Below, one piece after another: positions 1 through 5,935 of a stretch of DNA of 7,301 bases. This DNA is from Betaproteobacteria bacterium. GTDB lineage: Bacteria; Pseudomonadota; Gammaproteobacteria; Burkholderiales; Usitatibacteraceae. The number at the start of each line of letters is the position of its first letter. The first letter of the stretch is position 1. A program made the translations under genes and the position numbers. Location: contig JAAOZZ010000407.1 of NCBI GenBank assembly GCA_012274175.1, positions 1-7,301 of the forward strand, in the 5' to 3' direction. The notes beneath the pieces are model-generated. The model did no database searches. It was not told where the DNA came from and saw only the letters and a program-made list of their open reading frames with translations.

Positions 1-1063
1 CGCCGACCGCGTCGACGACGAAGCTCTCGCGAGCCGCCATCGCCGCAAGATCGAGATCCCGTTTCCCGCGGAGGAGTCGTTCGTGATCGTGGACGCGGCG
101 ATCCGCGAGCTGCCCTACGTGGAGACCGTCGAGAGCACGCGCGACAGCCTGCAGGTGCACGCCCAGGTCTTCCGCAAGGATCCCTACGTGGGCGGGCGCA
201 AGGGCCCGAGGACCGAGGTGGGCGTGACGGGGGCCCGCCGCAACCTGGTGCACGCCACCCTGCTGCCCAGCGAGCGCACCACGAGCCTCACGCTCGTCTG
301 CGAGCCCGGCCGCGACGCGTGGATCGACTGGTTCATGGTGGACAACGGCACCAACTTCGAAAACACGGAGTCGATCGCCCGCGCCGTCACCCGGCGCGTC
401 TCCGAGCGGCGCAAGAACGAGGAGGCCCGGGCGCGGGAGACCGCCACCGAGAAGGAGCTCACCGTCGCGAAGCTCTCGCTGCTACACGCGCAGGTGGAGC
501 CCCACTTCCTCTACAACACGCTCGCGAGCGCCCAGGTCCTCACCCGCAGCGACCCGGCGAAGGCGGACCAGATGCTGGGAAACCTGATCCAGTACCTGCG
601 CCGCTCGTTGCCCCGCACCGAGGAAGGGCTCTCGACGCTGGGCGAGGAGGTCGAGCGCGCCCGGGCCTATCTCGAGATCCTGCGCATCCGCATGGGCGAT
701 CGGCTCCGGCTCGAGATCCAGGTGCCCGATGGGCTGAAGGCCGTGCCCATGCCGTCGATGATGCTGCAGACCCTGGTGGAAAACGCCATCAAGCACGGGC
801 TGGAGCCGGTGCCGGGCGGCGGGACGGTGTGGGTCACCGCCCGCGCGATCGACGGCAAGGCGTCGATCACCGTGGCCGACGACGGGCGCGGCTTCAGCGA
901 GGACGGCGGCGGGACGGGCATCGGCCTGAAGAACGTGCGCGAGCGCCTGCGGCTTGCCTATGGAGACGCCGCGGCGTTCTCGATCGTGGCCAATTTCCCC
1001 CAGGGTGTCGCGGCCACCATCACCGTGCCCGCCGCCGGACCCCAGGCCGAGGCCCATGCCTAG
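1..1063 (+). CDS. LytS/AlgZ-type sensor histidine kinase, 5' end outside the window
   Basis: Sensor kinase of a two-component system, predicted to autophosphorylate on histidine and pass the phosphate to the regulator encoded directly downstream. The frame is open from base 2 with no stop, so the 353 visible codons are the C-terminal part of a longer protein; GTG at 83 is an internal possibility only. Visible residues about 1-140 form a soluble, non-membrane segment I cannot assign to a family. A charged, helical, probably coiled-coil linker follows (about 130-160). The His_kinase (PF06580) box EPHFLYNTL carries the phospho-acceptor His at visible residue 168 (bases 503-505). The ATPase domain shows the N box LVENAIKHGL (Asn 261), DDGRG (from 293) and GTGIGLKNVRERL (304-316). 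All catalytic motifs look intact. The gene overlaps the regulator gene by 8 bases, so the two are co-transcribed. The signal sensed is unknown. Confidence 0.93.
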   Translation, partial: ADRVDDEALASRHRRKIEIPFPAEESFVIVDAAIRELPYVETVESTRDSLQVHAQVFRKDPYVGGRKGPRTEVGVTGARRNLVHATLLPSERTTSLTLVCEPGRDAWIDWFMVDNGTNFENTESIARAVTRRVSERRKNEEARARETATEKELTVAKLSLLHAQVEPHFLYNTLASAQVLTRSDPAKADQMLGNLIQYLRRSLPRTEEGLSTLGEEVERARAYLEILRIRMGDRLRLEIQVPDGLKAVPMPSMMLQTLVENAIKHGLEPVPGGGTVWVTARAIDGKASITVADDGRGFSEDGGGTGIGLKNVRERLRLAYGDAAAFSIVANFPQGVAATITVPAAGPQAEAHA

Positions 1064-1826
1064 GGGCGTCGTCGCGGAAGACGAGGCGCTGCTGCGCAAC
1101 GAGCTCCTCGCCCTGCTGCGGGAGGCGTGGCCCGAGCTCGAGCTGGTGGCCGCGTGCGAGGACGGCGGCTCGGCGCTCGATGCGATCGCCGCGGAAAAAC
1201 CCGACGTGGCCTTCCTCGACATCCGCATGCCGGGACTCACGGGCCTCGAGGTGGCGGCGGCCGCTTCCGAGGCGAGCCCCTCGACCCAGGTGGTCTTCGT
1301 CACGGCATACAACCAGTACGCCATCGACGCCTTCGAGCGCGGCGCGGTGGACTACCTCCTGAAGCCCATCGCGGCCGACCGGCTCCGGTCCACGGTGCGG
1401 CGGGTGCAGGCCCGCCTGGCCTCCGGTTCGACGGACGCGCTCGCGCTATCGGCGATCATCGAACAGCTGCGCGCGCGCCTTCCGGGCGAGAGCAAGGCAG
1501 CGCCGCTCGCGTGGATCACCGCGAGCGTGGGCAAGGAAACGCGCCTCATCATGGTGGACGACGTGGCCTACTTCAAGGCCGAGGACAAGTACACCGTGGT
1601 GATGACCGCCGAGGGCGAGGCGTTGATCCGCAAGCCCATCCGCGAGCTGCTCGACCTGCTGGACCCGGCGACCTTCAAGCAGGTCCACCGCTCCACCATC
1701 GTGAACCTGAAGGCGATCGCCGCGATCGCGCGCGACGACACCGGGCGCGGGACGATCCGGCTGAAGAGCCGGCCGGAGACGATTCCCGTGAGCCTCACTT
1801 ACATGGCGCTCTTCCGGAACATGTGA
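1056..1826 (+). CDS. LytTR-family DNA-binding response regulator (256 aa)
   Basis: Cytoplasmic transcription regulator and partner of the kinase just upstream. The N-terminal receiver domain (about 1-120) has the acidic pair E8/D9, phospho-acceptor D55 in FLDIRMPG, T83 and K103 in LLKP, so it should be phosphorylatable. A variable linker (about 121-149) leads to a C-terminal LytTR domain (about 150-256), marked by YFKAEDKYTVV and by VHRSTIVNL near the end. This domain binds direct-repeat DNA through beta strands rather than a helix-turn-helix. ATG at 1056 is chosen because the receiver fold begins at once (GVVAEDE). The reading frame extends further upstream, but only through kinase coding sequence. 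The start lies inside the end of the kinase gene (8-base overlap, ATGCCTAG) with only a weak GAGG ahead of it, which suggests translational coupling. Target genes are not visible; no link to the - strand genes can be shown. Confidence 0.95.
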   Translation: MPRGVVAEDEALLRNELLALLREAWPELELVAACEDGGSALDAIAAEKPDVAFLDIRMPGLTGLEVAAAASEASPSTQVVFVTAYNQYAIDAFERGAVDYLLKPIAADRLRSTVRRVQARLASGSTDALALSAIIEQLRARLPGESKAAPLAWITASVGKETRLIMVDDVAYFKAEDKYTVVMTAEGEALIRKPIRELLDLLDPATFKQVHRSTIVNLKAIAAIARDDTGRGTIRLKSRPETIPVSLTYMALFRNM

Positions 1827-1827
1827 A

Positions 1828-1855
1828 GCGCGCCGCGGGACGGGCCGCCGCGCGC
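1828..1855. terminator. GC-rich hairpin between convergent genes, candidate bidirectional terminator
   Basis: Two 11-base arms (1828-1838 and 1845-1855) pair with a single C-C mismatch (1834/1849) around a 6-base loop. The hairpin begins one base after the regulator's TGA and lies 8 bases from the end of the convergent DUF1993 gene. It fills most of the 37-base gap. No T-run follows on either strand, so it is not a canonical intrinsic terminator. A role in stopping or stabilising the two converging transcripts is inferred. Confidence 0.45.
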
Positions 1856-1863
1856 CCGCCGCC

Positions 1864-2373
1864 TCAGGATTTGCCGAGGAAGTCCTGCTTGCCCACCTCC
1901 ACGCCGTTGTGCCGCAGGATGTCGTAGGCCGTCGTCACGTGGAAGTAGAAGTTCGGGGTCACGTGGTGCAGCAGGTAGGGAAGTCCCTGCATCGACTTGG
2001 TGGTGCTGCGCGTCTGCCACGACACGGTGCGCTCCTCGGAGCCGTCGACCTGCTCGGGCTTGAGGGTCTCGAGGTAGGCGATGGTCCTGCGGCAGCGCTC
2101 GGCCAGCTGCGGGAACGTGGTCTCGTTGTCCTCGAATTTGGGAGCTTCCTGCTGTGCGAGCCGCGCGACGCCGCCCTTGGCGGAATCGGAAGCGATCTGC
2201 ACCTGCTTGGCGAGCGCGAACATGTCGGGATAGAGGCGGCTGGCGATCAGCACCGCCGGATCGATCTTCTTCGCCGCGGCATGGGCTTCGGCCTTCTCGA
2301 GGACGGCGGCAAGGCTCGCAAGCCCGCGGACGAATACGGGCACGGAGGCCTGGTACATGGAGATGCTTTTCAC
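1864..2373 (-). CDS. DUF1993 domain protein (DinB/YfiT-like fold), 169 aa
   Basis: Full-length member of the DUF1993 family, a group of about 170-residue cytoplasmic proteins placed in the DinB-like four-helix superfamily. No biochemical role is established. Recognisable family features are the N-terminal SISMYQASVPVFVRGL, the central KGGVARL, the SEERTVSW segment, and the C-terminal YLLHHVTPNFYFHVTTAYDI followed by LRHNGVEVGKQDFLG. The histidines in this last block are conserved and could bind a metal, as in DinB proteins. GTG at 2373 is preferred because the SISMYQAS block is complete from there and a GAAGG sits 6 bases upstream. The ATG five codons later is a weaker alternative. The gene lies 74 bases downstream of the metallopeptidase gene on the same strand and may share its transcript. 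There is no signal peptide or membrane segment. Confidence 0.9.
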   Translation of the reverse strand: MKSISMYQASVPVFVRGLASLAAVLEKAEAHAAAKKIDPAVLIASRLYPDMFALAKQVQIASDSAKGGVARLAQQEAPKFEDNETTFPQLAERCRRTIAYLETLKPEQVDGSEERTVSWQTRSTTKSMQGLPYLLHHVTPNFYFHVTTAYDILRHNGVEVGKQDFLGKS

Positions 2374-2447
2374 GGAATGCCTTCACGATCGGGGGGAGGA
2401 AGCGGAAGCATAAACGATCGGCGCCGGCCTGCTTGCGACGAACGGGG

Positions 2448-3230
2448 CTACGGACCGCCGAGCCAATGCTCGCGCTCGGCCTGGGCCCCGACCTCCCGCG
2501 CGGCCTGCAGCATGGAGGCGGCCTGGTCGAGGCGCTTGCGCGCGCTCGGATGCATCGAGGGCATCGCGGAAGAGGAGCCCGCCGGCTCGAGCTTGCCCAG
2601 GAGCCGCGCGATGGCCGTCGGATCGAAGCCGGCCCGGGCGCCGAGGAAGAATCCCACGCGGTCGGCCTCGAGCTCCTGCTGCTCTCCCATGAACTCCATG
2701 CGGAATTGCAGCGGCAGGCTCCCGTCGAGCTCCTGCTGCAGGTCCCGGTAGTCGCGGTGCAGCCCGTTGTCCGCGAAGTAGCGCGCCACGGTCGCGAACT
2801 CGCGCGTGTGCTCGCACAGCACGTGGGCCATCTCGTGGGCGAGGAGGTATCCCAGCTCGTCGTCCGTCGGCGCCAGTTGCGAGAGAAACTCCTCGCCCAG
2901 GAGCAATCGCCCGCCCGCCATGGCCGAGGCGTTCTCGCCGCAGCGCCGGCAGGTGTGGACCTGCCAGTGCACCCCGGCGGCGTAGGAACGCTCCTCGTCG
3001 GCGGCCTCGCGCAGGGAAGCGGTGAGCCGGCGCAGCCTCGCGAGCAGCGCCGGATCGCGATCGAGCCGGCCGTCCGCCCCATAGGCGTCGAGCCTCTGCT
3101 CGTAGGCCCGCTTCGCGAAGGAGTCGACCGCCTCGGGAGCAAACGCGAAGTCGGCGCGGCATTCGAGCAGAGGCTGCCCGCCGGCAATGCCGGATGCGCA
3201 CAACACGAGCGCGGCGAACGCCCATCTCAT
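2448..3230 (-). CDS. Secreted M48-family zinc metallopeptidase (260 aa)
   Basis: Predicted zinc endopeptidase exported to the periplasm, like the BepA/LoiP group of peptidases that act in envelope protein quality control; the substrate is unknown. Residues 1-18 form a signal peptide (MRW, a hydrophobic core, then an AGG/Q-type cleavage region). The zinc site is HEMAH (H132, E133, H136), with the third ligand in ELEAD (E186, D190). The strand before the helix, NASAMAGGRLLLG (100-112), matches the M48 substrate-edge pattern. A C-terminal HPSARKRLDQA is also typical. A CxxC (C94/C97) could form a disulfide. No TPR or transmembrane part is present, so this is a minimal M48 protein. ATG at 3230 is preferred over ATG at 3272: it has GGGAGG six bases upstream and gives a clean signal peptide, and the 3272 ATG falls inside the likely -10 box. 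Confidence 0.88.
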   Translation of the reverse strand: MRWAFAALVLCASGIAGGQPLLECRADFAFAPEAVDSFAKRAYEQRLDAYGADGRLDRDPALLARLRRLTASLREAADEERSYAAGVHWQVHTCRRCGENASAMAGGRLLLGEEFLSQLAPTDDELGYLLAHEMAHVLCEHTREFATVARYFADNGLHRDYRDLQQELDGSLPLQFRMEFMGEQQELEADRVGFFLGARAGFDPTAIARLLGKLEPAGSSSAMPSMHPSARKRLDQAASMLQAAREVGAQAEREHWLGGP

Positions 3231-3236
3231 GCCGAT

Positions 3237-3242
3237 CCTCCC
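3237..3242 (-). promoter_or_regulatory. Ribosome binding site of the M48 peptidase gene
   Basis: On the - strand this reads GGGAGG and is followed by the 6-base spacer ATCGGC and ATG at 3230. The match and spacing are near ideal, and they fix the start at 3230 rather than the upstream in-frame ATG at 3272. Confidence 0.75.
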
Positions 3243-3267
3243 GTGGCCTGGAGAGCAACCCACCAAC

Positions 3268-3295
3268 AGCATACGGTGCGGGCGAACCGTTGCAA
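3268..3295 (-). promoter_or_regulatory. Candidate sigma70 promoter for the M48 peptidase gene
   Basis: On the - strand TTGCAA (3295-3290, four of six matches to TTGACA) is separated by 16 bases from TATGCT (3273-3268, four of six matches to TATAAT). The predicted transcription start is near 3261, giving a leader of about 31 bases to the ATG at 3230. It lies in the 144-base gap after the transporter gene. This would let the peptidase be transcribed independently of the catabolic operon upstream. Confidence 0.45.
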
Positions 3296-3311
3296 GTGAA
3301 TTCGATCACTT
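3294..3311. promoter_or_regulatory. CRP/FNR-like palindrome upstream of the M48 promoter
   Basis: The sequence AAGTGAATTCGATCACTT has perfect 6-base inverted arms (AAGTGA/TCACTT) around a 6-base spacer. Its GTGA-N6-TCAC core is the core of the CRP consensus TGTGA-N6-TCACA. Its centre lies 41.5 bases upstream of the start predicted from the -10 box, and it overlaps the edge of the -35 box, which is the class II activator geometry. Binding by a CRP/FNR-family protein is inferred. Confidence 0.4.
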
Positions 3312-3374
3312 CGCGAGGGTCGGACATTGCACGACCGCACCCGGTTACGGCGCGGGCCGCGGATCCGGAGCGCG

Positions 3375-4616
3375 TCAGCGCCGGGCCCCGAGGGGCCTCG
3401 CGGTCCAGAAGGGCGCGGCGGCCACCAGCACGCAGGCCATCGAGAAAGCGAAGCTCGCGCGATAGCCGCCGGTCATGTCGAAGAGCACGCCGGACATCCA
3501 GGATCCGAGCGCCGCGCCGATCGACATGCTGGCGAAGATGGTGCCGTTGATCGTCGCAAAGCCGGGACCCCGGAAGAGCCGCGCCGTGAGGCTCGCGACG
3601 ATGGGCCCGCGCGCGCCCTGGGAAATGCCGAACAGCAGCACGAACGGAATCACCAGCCAGCGCGCCGGGTGGTACGAGAGCAGCACGAGGAACCCGATGC
3701 CGAGGAAGGTCGAGACGAAGCTCGCGGTGGCGGTCGCCCGGGCGCCGAAGCGGTCCGAGGACCATCCCGAGGCCATCATCCCCAGCACCGAGAGCAATCC
3801 CGCCGTCCCGAAGGCAGTCGCCGCCTCGAGCGGGCTCAGTCCCAGGTGCACGAGGTACGCGACGATCTGGGCCAGCATCGCGTACATGGCGAGCGCGGTG
3901 AACGAGAAGACCTGCGCCAGCTGCCAGTAGGCGCGCGTGGACATGGCGCTCTTCAACGGCCAGGCGCGCGTCTCGTCGAGCGGGTCCGAATCCTTCCGGG
4001 AAGCCCGGGGAGCGCCGCCGGCGATCGCGCGCCACGGAATCAGGAGGAAGAGGGGCAGGAGCGCGAGGATCACGAATCCCATGAGCCGATAGGTCTCGCG
4101 CCATCCGTGGGCCTCGATGAGGTATTGCGCGAGCGGCACGATCACGAGGGTGCCGGTGCCGAACCCGGCGTACGCGATTCCCATCGCGGTGCTCATGCGG
4201 TCGCGAAACCAGCGGCTGATGAGCATCGAGGCGGGCACCATGCCGAGCATGGAGACCGCCATGCCGTTCACGATCCCGATGCACGCCTGGAATTGCCACA
4301 GCCGCGTGAGGTGGCCCGCGAGGAGGCAGCCCGCGCCGAGCAGGACCAGTCCGGCCGGGTAGACCACCCGCGGTCCCCACCGGTCGAGGAGCATGCCGGT
4401 GAGCGGCGCCGACAACCCGGTCACCACGAGGTAGATCGAGTAGACGCTCGAAACCTCGGCCCGCTTCCATCCGAACGCATCCGAGAGCGGCAGCAGGAAG
4501 ACGATGAAGGTGTCTCCCACGCCCCGGCCCAGCATGTTGCAGGCGAAGCAGAGGAAGAGGACCAGCGCCGCCACGGCGGCGGGAGAGCGGGCCGCAGGCG
4601 AGCGCGGAGCGTTCAA
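3375..4616 (-). CDS. MFS transporter, OFA/monocarboxylate-like (about 413 aa)
   Basis: Twelve-helix-type inner-membrane carrier of the major facilitator superfamily. It most resembles the oxalate/formate antiporter and monocarboxylate group, so an organic acid is the likely cargo. The loop after helix 2 carries motif A (GMLLDRWGPR, residues 74-83), and the second half repeats it as SGWSSDRFGAR. A hydrophilic central loop (GGAPRASRKDSDPLDETRAW) divides the two halves. The start is not certain. TTG at 4616 is proposed: it overlaps the upstream crotonase stop as TTGA, gives a short basic N terminus (MNAPRSPAARS) and leaves helix 1 whole. GTG at 4574 is an alternative. No strong Shine-Dalgarno precedes either, so coupling to the upstream gene is likely. 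As the last gene of the four-gene operon, it probably imports the substrate or exports a product of the pathway. Confidence 0.88.
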   Translation of the reverse strand: MNAPRSPAARSPAAVAALVLFLCFACNMLGRGVGDTFIVFLLPLSDAFGWKRAEVSSVYSIYLVVTGLSAPLTGMLLDRWGPRVVYPAGLVLLGAGCLLAGHLTRLWQFQACIGIVNGMAVSMLGMVPASMLISRWFRDRMSTAMGIAYAGFGTGTLVIVPLAQYLIEAHGWRETYRLMGFVILALLPLFLLIPWRAIAGGAPRASRKDSDPLDETRAWPLKSAMSTRAYWQLAQVFSFTALAMYAMLAQIVAYLVHLGLSPLEAATAFGTAGLLSVLGMMASGWSSDRFGARATATASFVSTFLGIGFLVLLSYHPARWLVIPFVLLFGISQGARGPIVASLTARLFRGPGFATINGTIFASMSIGAALGSWMSGVLFDMTGGYRASFAFSMACVLVAAAPFWTARPLGARR

Positions 4617-5359
4617 TCCGCCGCGCGCGCTGTCGCGGCCTTGCGCTGCGAGGCGAGGTAGTCGCGCATGCGCTGCTTCAACCCGGGTGCCGCGGCGGAG
4701 CGCACGAGGTCCGCCAGGTCCGCGTCGCCGCTGCCGGCGTCGAGCACGCGGTAGAGCGCGTGGCGTCCCGCCGCCGGCATCGCGCGCGCGGTGGCGGCGG
4801 CTTGCGCGATCACGTCGGACCATTGGCCGGGGGCGGCGACGCGGCGCAGGAACCCGATCTCGAGCGCGCGCGGCGCATCGAACGTGGCGAGTCCCTCGAG
4901 CAGCTCGCGCGCCCGGTCGGGCCCGACGATCGCGGCGAAGCGCCGGGTGCCGAGCACGAGCCCGAAGGCGAGGCCGGGCATGCGGAACGTCGCCTCCGGT
5001 GCCGCGATGCGCCACCGGCACGCGGCGACGAGGTCCACGCCGGCGCCGAAATTGCGGCCGTGGGCGAGCGCCACGGTGATCGCGCTCGATCGGGCGACGG
5101 CCTGCAGCAGCGTCTCGATGCGCACGAAGCGGCGCAGCAACTCGCCTTCGCCCTCGTCCTCGTAGCCCGAGAAATCGAATCCGGCGCTGAAGTTGCCGCC
5201 ATGGCCCTGGAACACGAGCACGGGCACCGCGGCGGCTTCGGCCTCCTCGACCGCGGCGATGAGCGCCTCGACCGCTTCCGAGGAAAGTGCATTCGCCTTC
5301 TGCGGCCGGTCGATCGCGATCGTCCAGCGCTCGGGGCGTCGCTCGATCGTGACGCTCAT
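4613..5359 (-). CDS. Crotonase-fold (enoyl-CoA hydratase/isomerase family) protein with altered active site (248 aa)
   Basis: Cytoplasmic acyl-CoA enzyme of the crotonase superfamily, of normal length. Family landmarks are the CoA-binding ANALS (22-26), the oxyanion-hole strand NFSAGFDF (56-63), the helix start GRNFGAGVDLVAACRWR (101-117) and the MPGLAFGLVLGTRR loop (127-140). By motif alignment with rat mitochondrial enoyl-CoA hydratase, the two catalytic glutamates are replaced. The E144 position is D109 (GVD for GCE) and the E164 position is G129 (MPG for QPE). Ordinary hydratase chemistry is therefore doubtful, while the acyl-CoA binding and enolate-stabilising parts are kept. ATG at 5359 lies 21 bases after the dioxygenase stop, with only a weak GGGGCG ahead of it. 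The 3' end overlaps the transporter start. In context it probably acts on the CoA thioester made by the CoA-transferase of this operon. Isomerase, lyase or hydrolase activity are all possible. Confidence 0.88.
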   Translation of the reverse strand: MSVTIERRPERWTIAIDRPQKANALSSEAVEALIAAVEEAEAAAVPVLVFQGHGGNFSAGFDFSGYEDEGEGELLRRFVRIETLLQAVARSSAITVALAHGRNFGAGVDLVAACRWRIAAPEATFRMPGLAFGLVLGTRRFAAIVGPDRARELLEGLATFDAPRALEIGFLRRVAAPGQWSDVIAQAAATARAMPAAGRHALYRVLDAGSGDADLADLVRSAAAPGLKQRMRDYLASQRKAATARAAD

Positions 5360-5380
5360 CGCGCGGCGCCCCGCACGTCC

Positions 5381-5935
5381 TCAGGCATTGGCGTAGCCCG
5401 ACACGAATTCCTTCGCCGCGCCGCTTTCGAGGTCGAAGACGTGGCGCTTCACGCGGCCGATGTTGGCGCCGTAGGCGTGCACGCTGATGGAGACGCGGTC
5501 GTCGAAGGCATTGGCCACGCGGTGGATGTCGCCGATCGTGGGCGAGACCGCGTCCACGTCGCCCGGGCGCAGCATCGCCGCTTCTCCCGCCGGCACGATG
5601 GCGTTGCCCTTTCGGTCGAAGCGGGCACAGGTCTCGCCGCCGCGCAGCATCCCGATCACGCCCCACACGGTGTGGTCGTGCACCGGCGTCTTCTGCCCCG
5701 GCCCCCAGACGAAGCTCACTACGGAAAAGCGCTCCCGGGGATCGCAGTACAGGAGATATTGCTGGTAGTACTTCGGGTGCGGCTGGGACATTTCCGCCGG
5801 CAGCCAGTCGTCGTCGGCCACCAGGCGCTTCATCGCCTCGCGGCAGCCGGCCACGACGCGCGGCTCGTCGGCTCCGGCATCCACCAGGCGGGTCATGGAG
5901 TCGATGAATTCGCGCAAGCGAGCGGGTTCAGGCAC
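5381..5935 (-). CDS. Gln-type cupin thiol dioxygenase, probably 3-mercaptopropionate dioxygenase-like (184 aa)
   Basis: Non-haem iron enzyme of the cysteine dioxygenase family, expected to oxidise a thiol with O2 to a sulfinate in the cytoplasm. The iron ligands are visible: H86 and H88 in PVHDHTVWG, and H138 in DIHRVAN. The Ser-His-Tyr relay is S151, H153, Y155 (SVHAYG). Mammalian cysteine dioxygenase uses an Arg in its YxRN motif to bind the cysteine carboxylate. Here the equivalent is Q59 in YQQY, with R164 further on, the pattern of bacterial Gln-type enzymes known to prefer 3-mercaptopropionate. The cross-linking cysteine of the mammalian enzyme is absent from the HDHTVWGVIGML segment. 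GTG at 5935 is supported by an AAGGAG 7 bases upstream. It overlaps the CoA-transferase stop by 8 bases. Cysteine or mercaptosuccinate are alternative substrates. Confidence 0.9.
   Translation of the reverse strand: MPEPARLREFIDSMTRLVDAGADEPRVVAGCREAMKRLVADDDWLPAEMSQPHPKYYQQYLLYCDPRERFSVVSFVWGPGQKTPVHDHTVWGVIGMLRGGETCARFDRKGNAIVPAGEAAMLRPGDVDAVSPTIGDIHRVANAFDDRVSISVHAYGANIGRVKRHVFDLESGAAKEFVSGYANA

Noticed and set aside
954..1055. Upstream in-frame start for the response regulator at 954
   Set aside because: The added residues are Pro/Arg-rich and lie wholly inside the kinase gene. The receiver domain starts right after ATG at 1056.
2407..2412. TATGCT on the - strand as a -10 box for the DUF1993 gene
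   Set aside because: No TTGACA-like hexamer lies 16-18 bases upstream, so a separate promoter cannot be supported.
3228..3272. Upstream ATG at 3272 for the M48 peptidase, giving an LVGC lipobox-like N terminus
   Set aside because: The ATG at 3230 has an ideal ribosome site and a clean signal peptide. The extra residues lack a basic n-region, and 3272 lies in the predicted -10 box.
2154..3299. 381-codon + strand frame opposite the M48 peptidase
   Set aside because: Shadow frame with no domain signal, whereas the opposite strand encodes an intact HExxH peptidase.
3351..3361. CGCGGGCCGCG after the transporter stop as a terminator
   Set aside because: The stem is too short (4-5 pairs with a 1-3 base loop), has no T-run, and such palindromes are common at this GC content.
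2383..4470. Long - strand frame (695 codons) across the peptidase and transporter genes
   Set aside because: Out of frame with two recognised proteins on the same strand, with Arg/Gly/Pro-rich translation. GC-rich DNA produces such frames because stop codons are rare.
4617..5666. Extension of the transporter frame upstream to 5666
   Set aside because: This part is the out-of-frame shadow of the crotonase and dioxygenase genes; membrane-protein character begins only near 4616.
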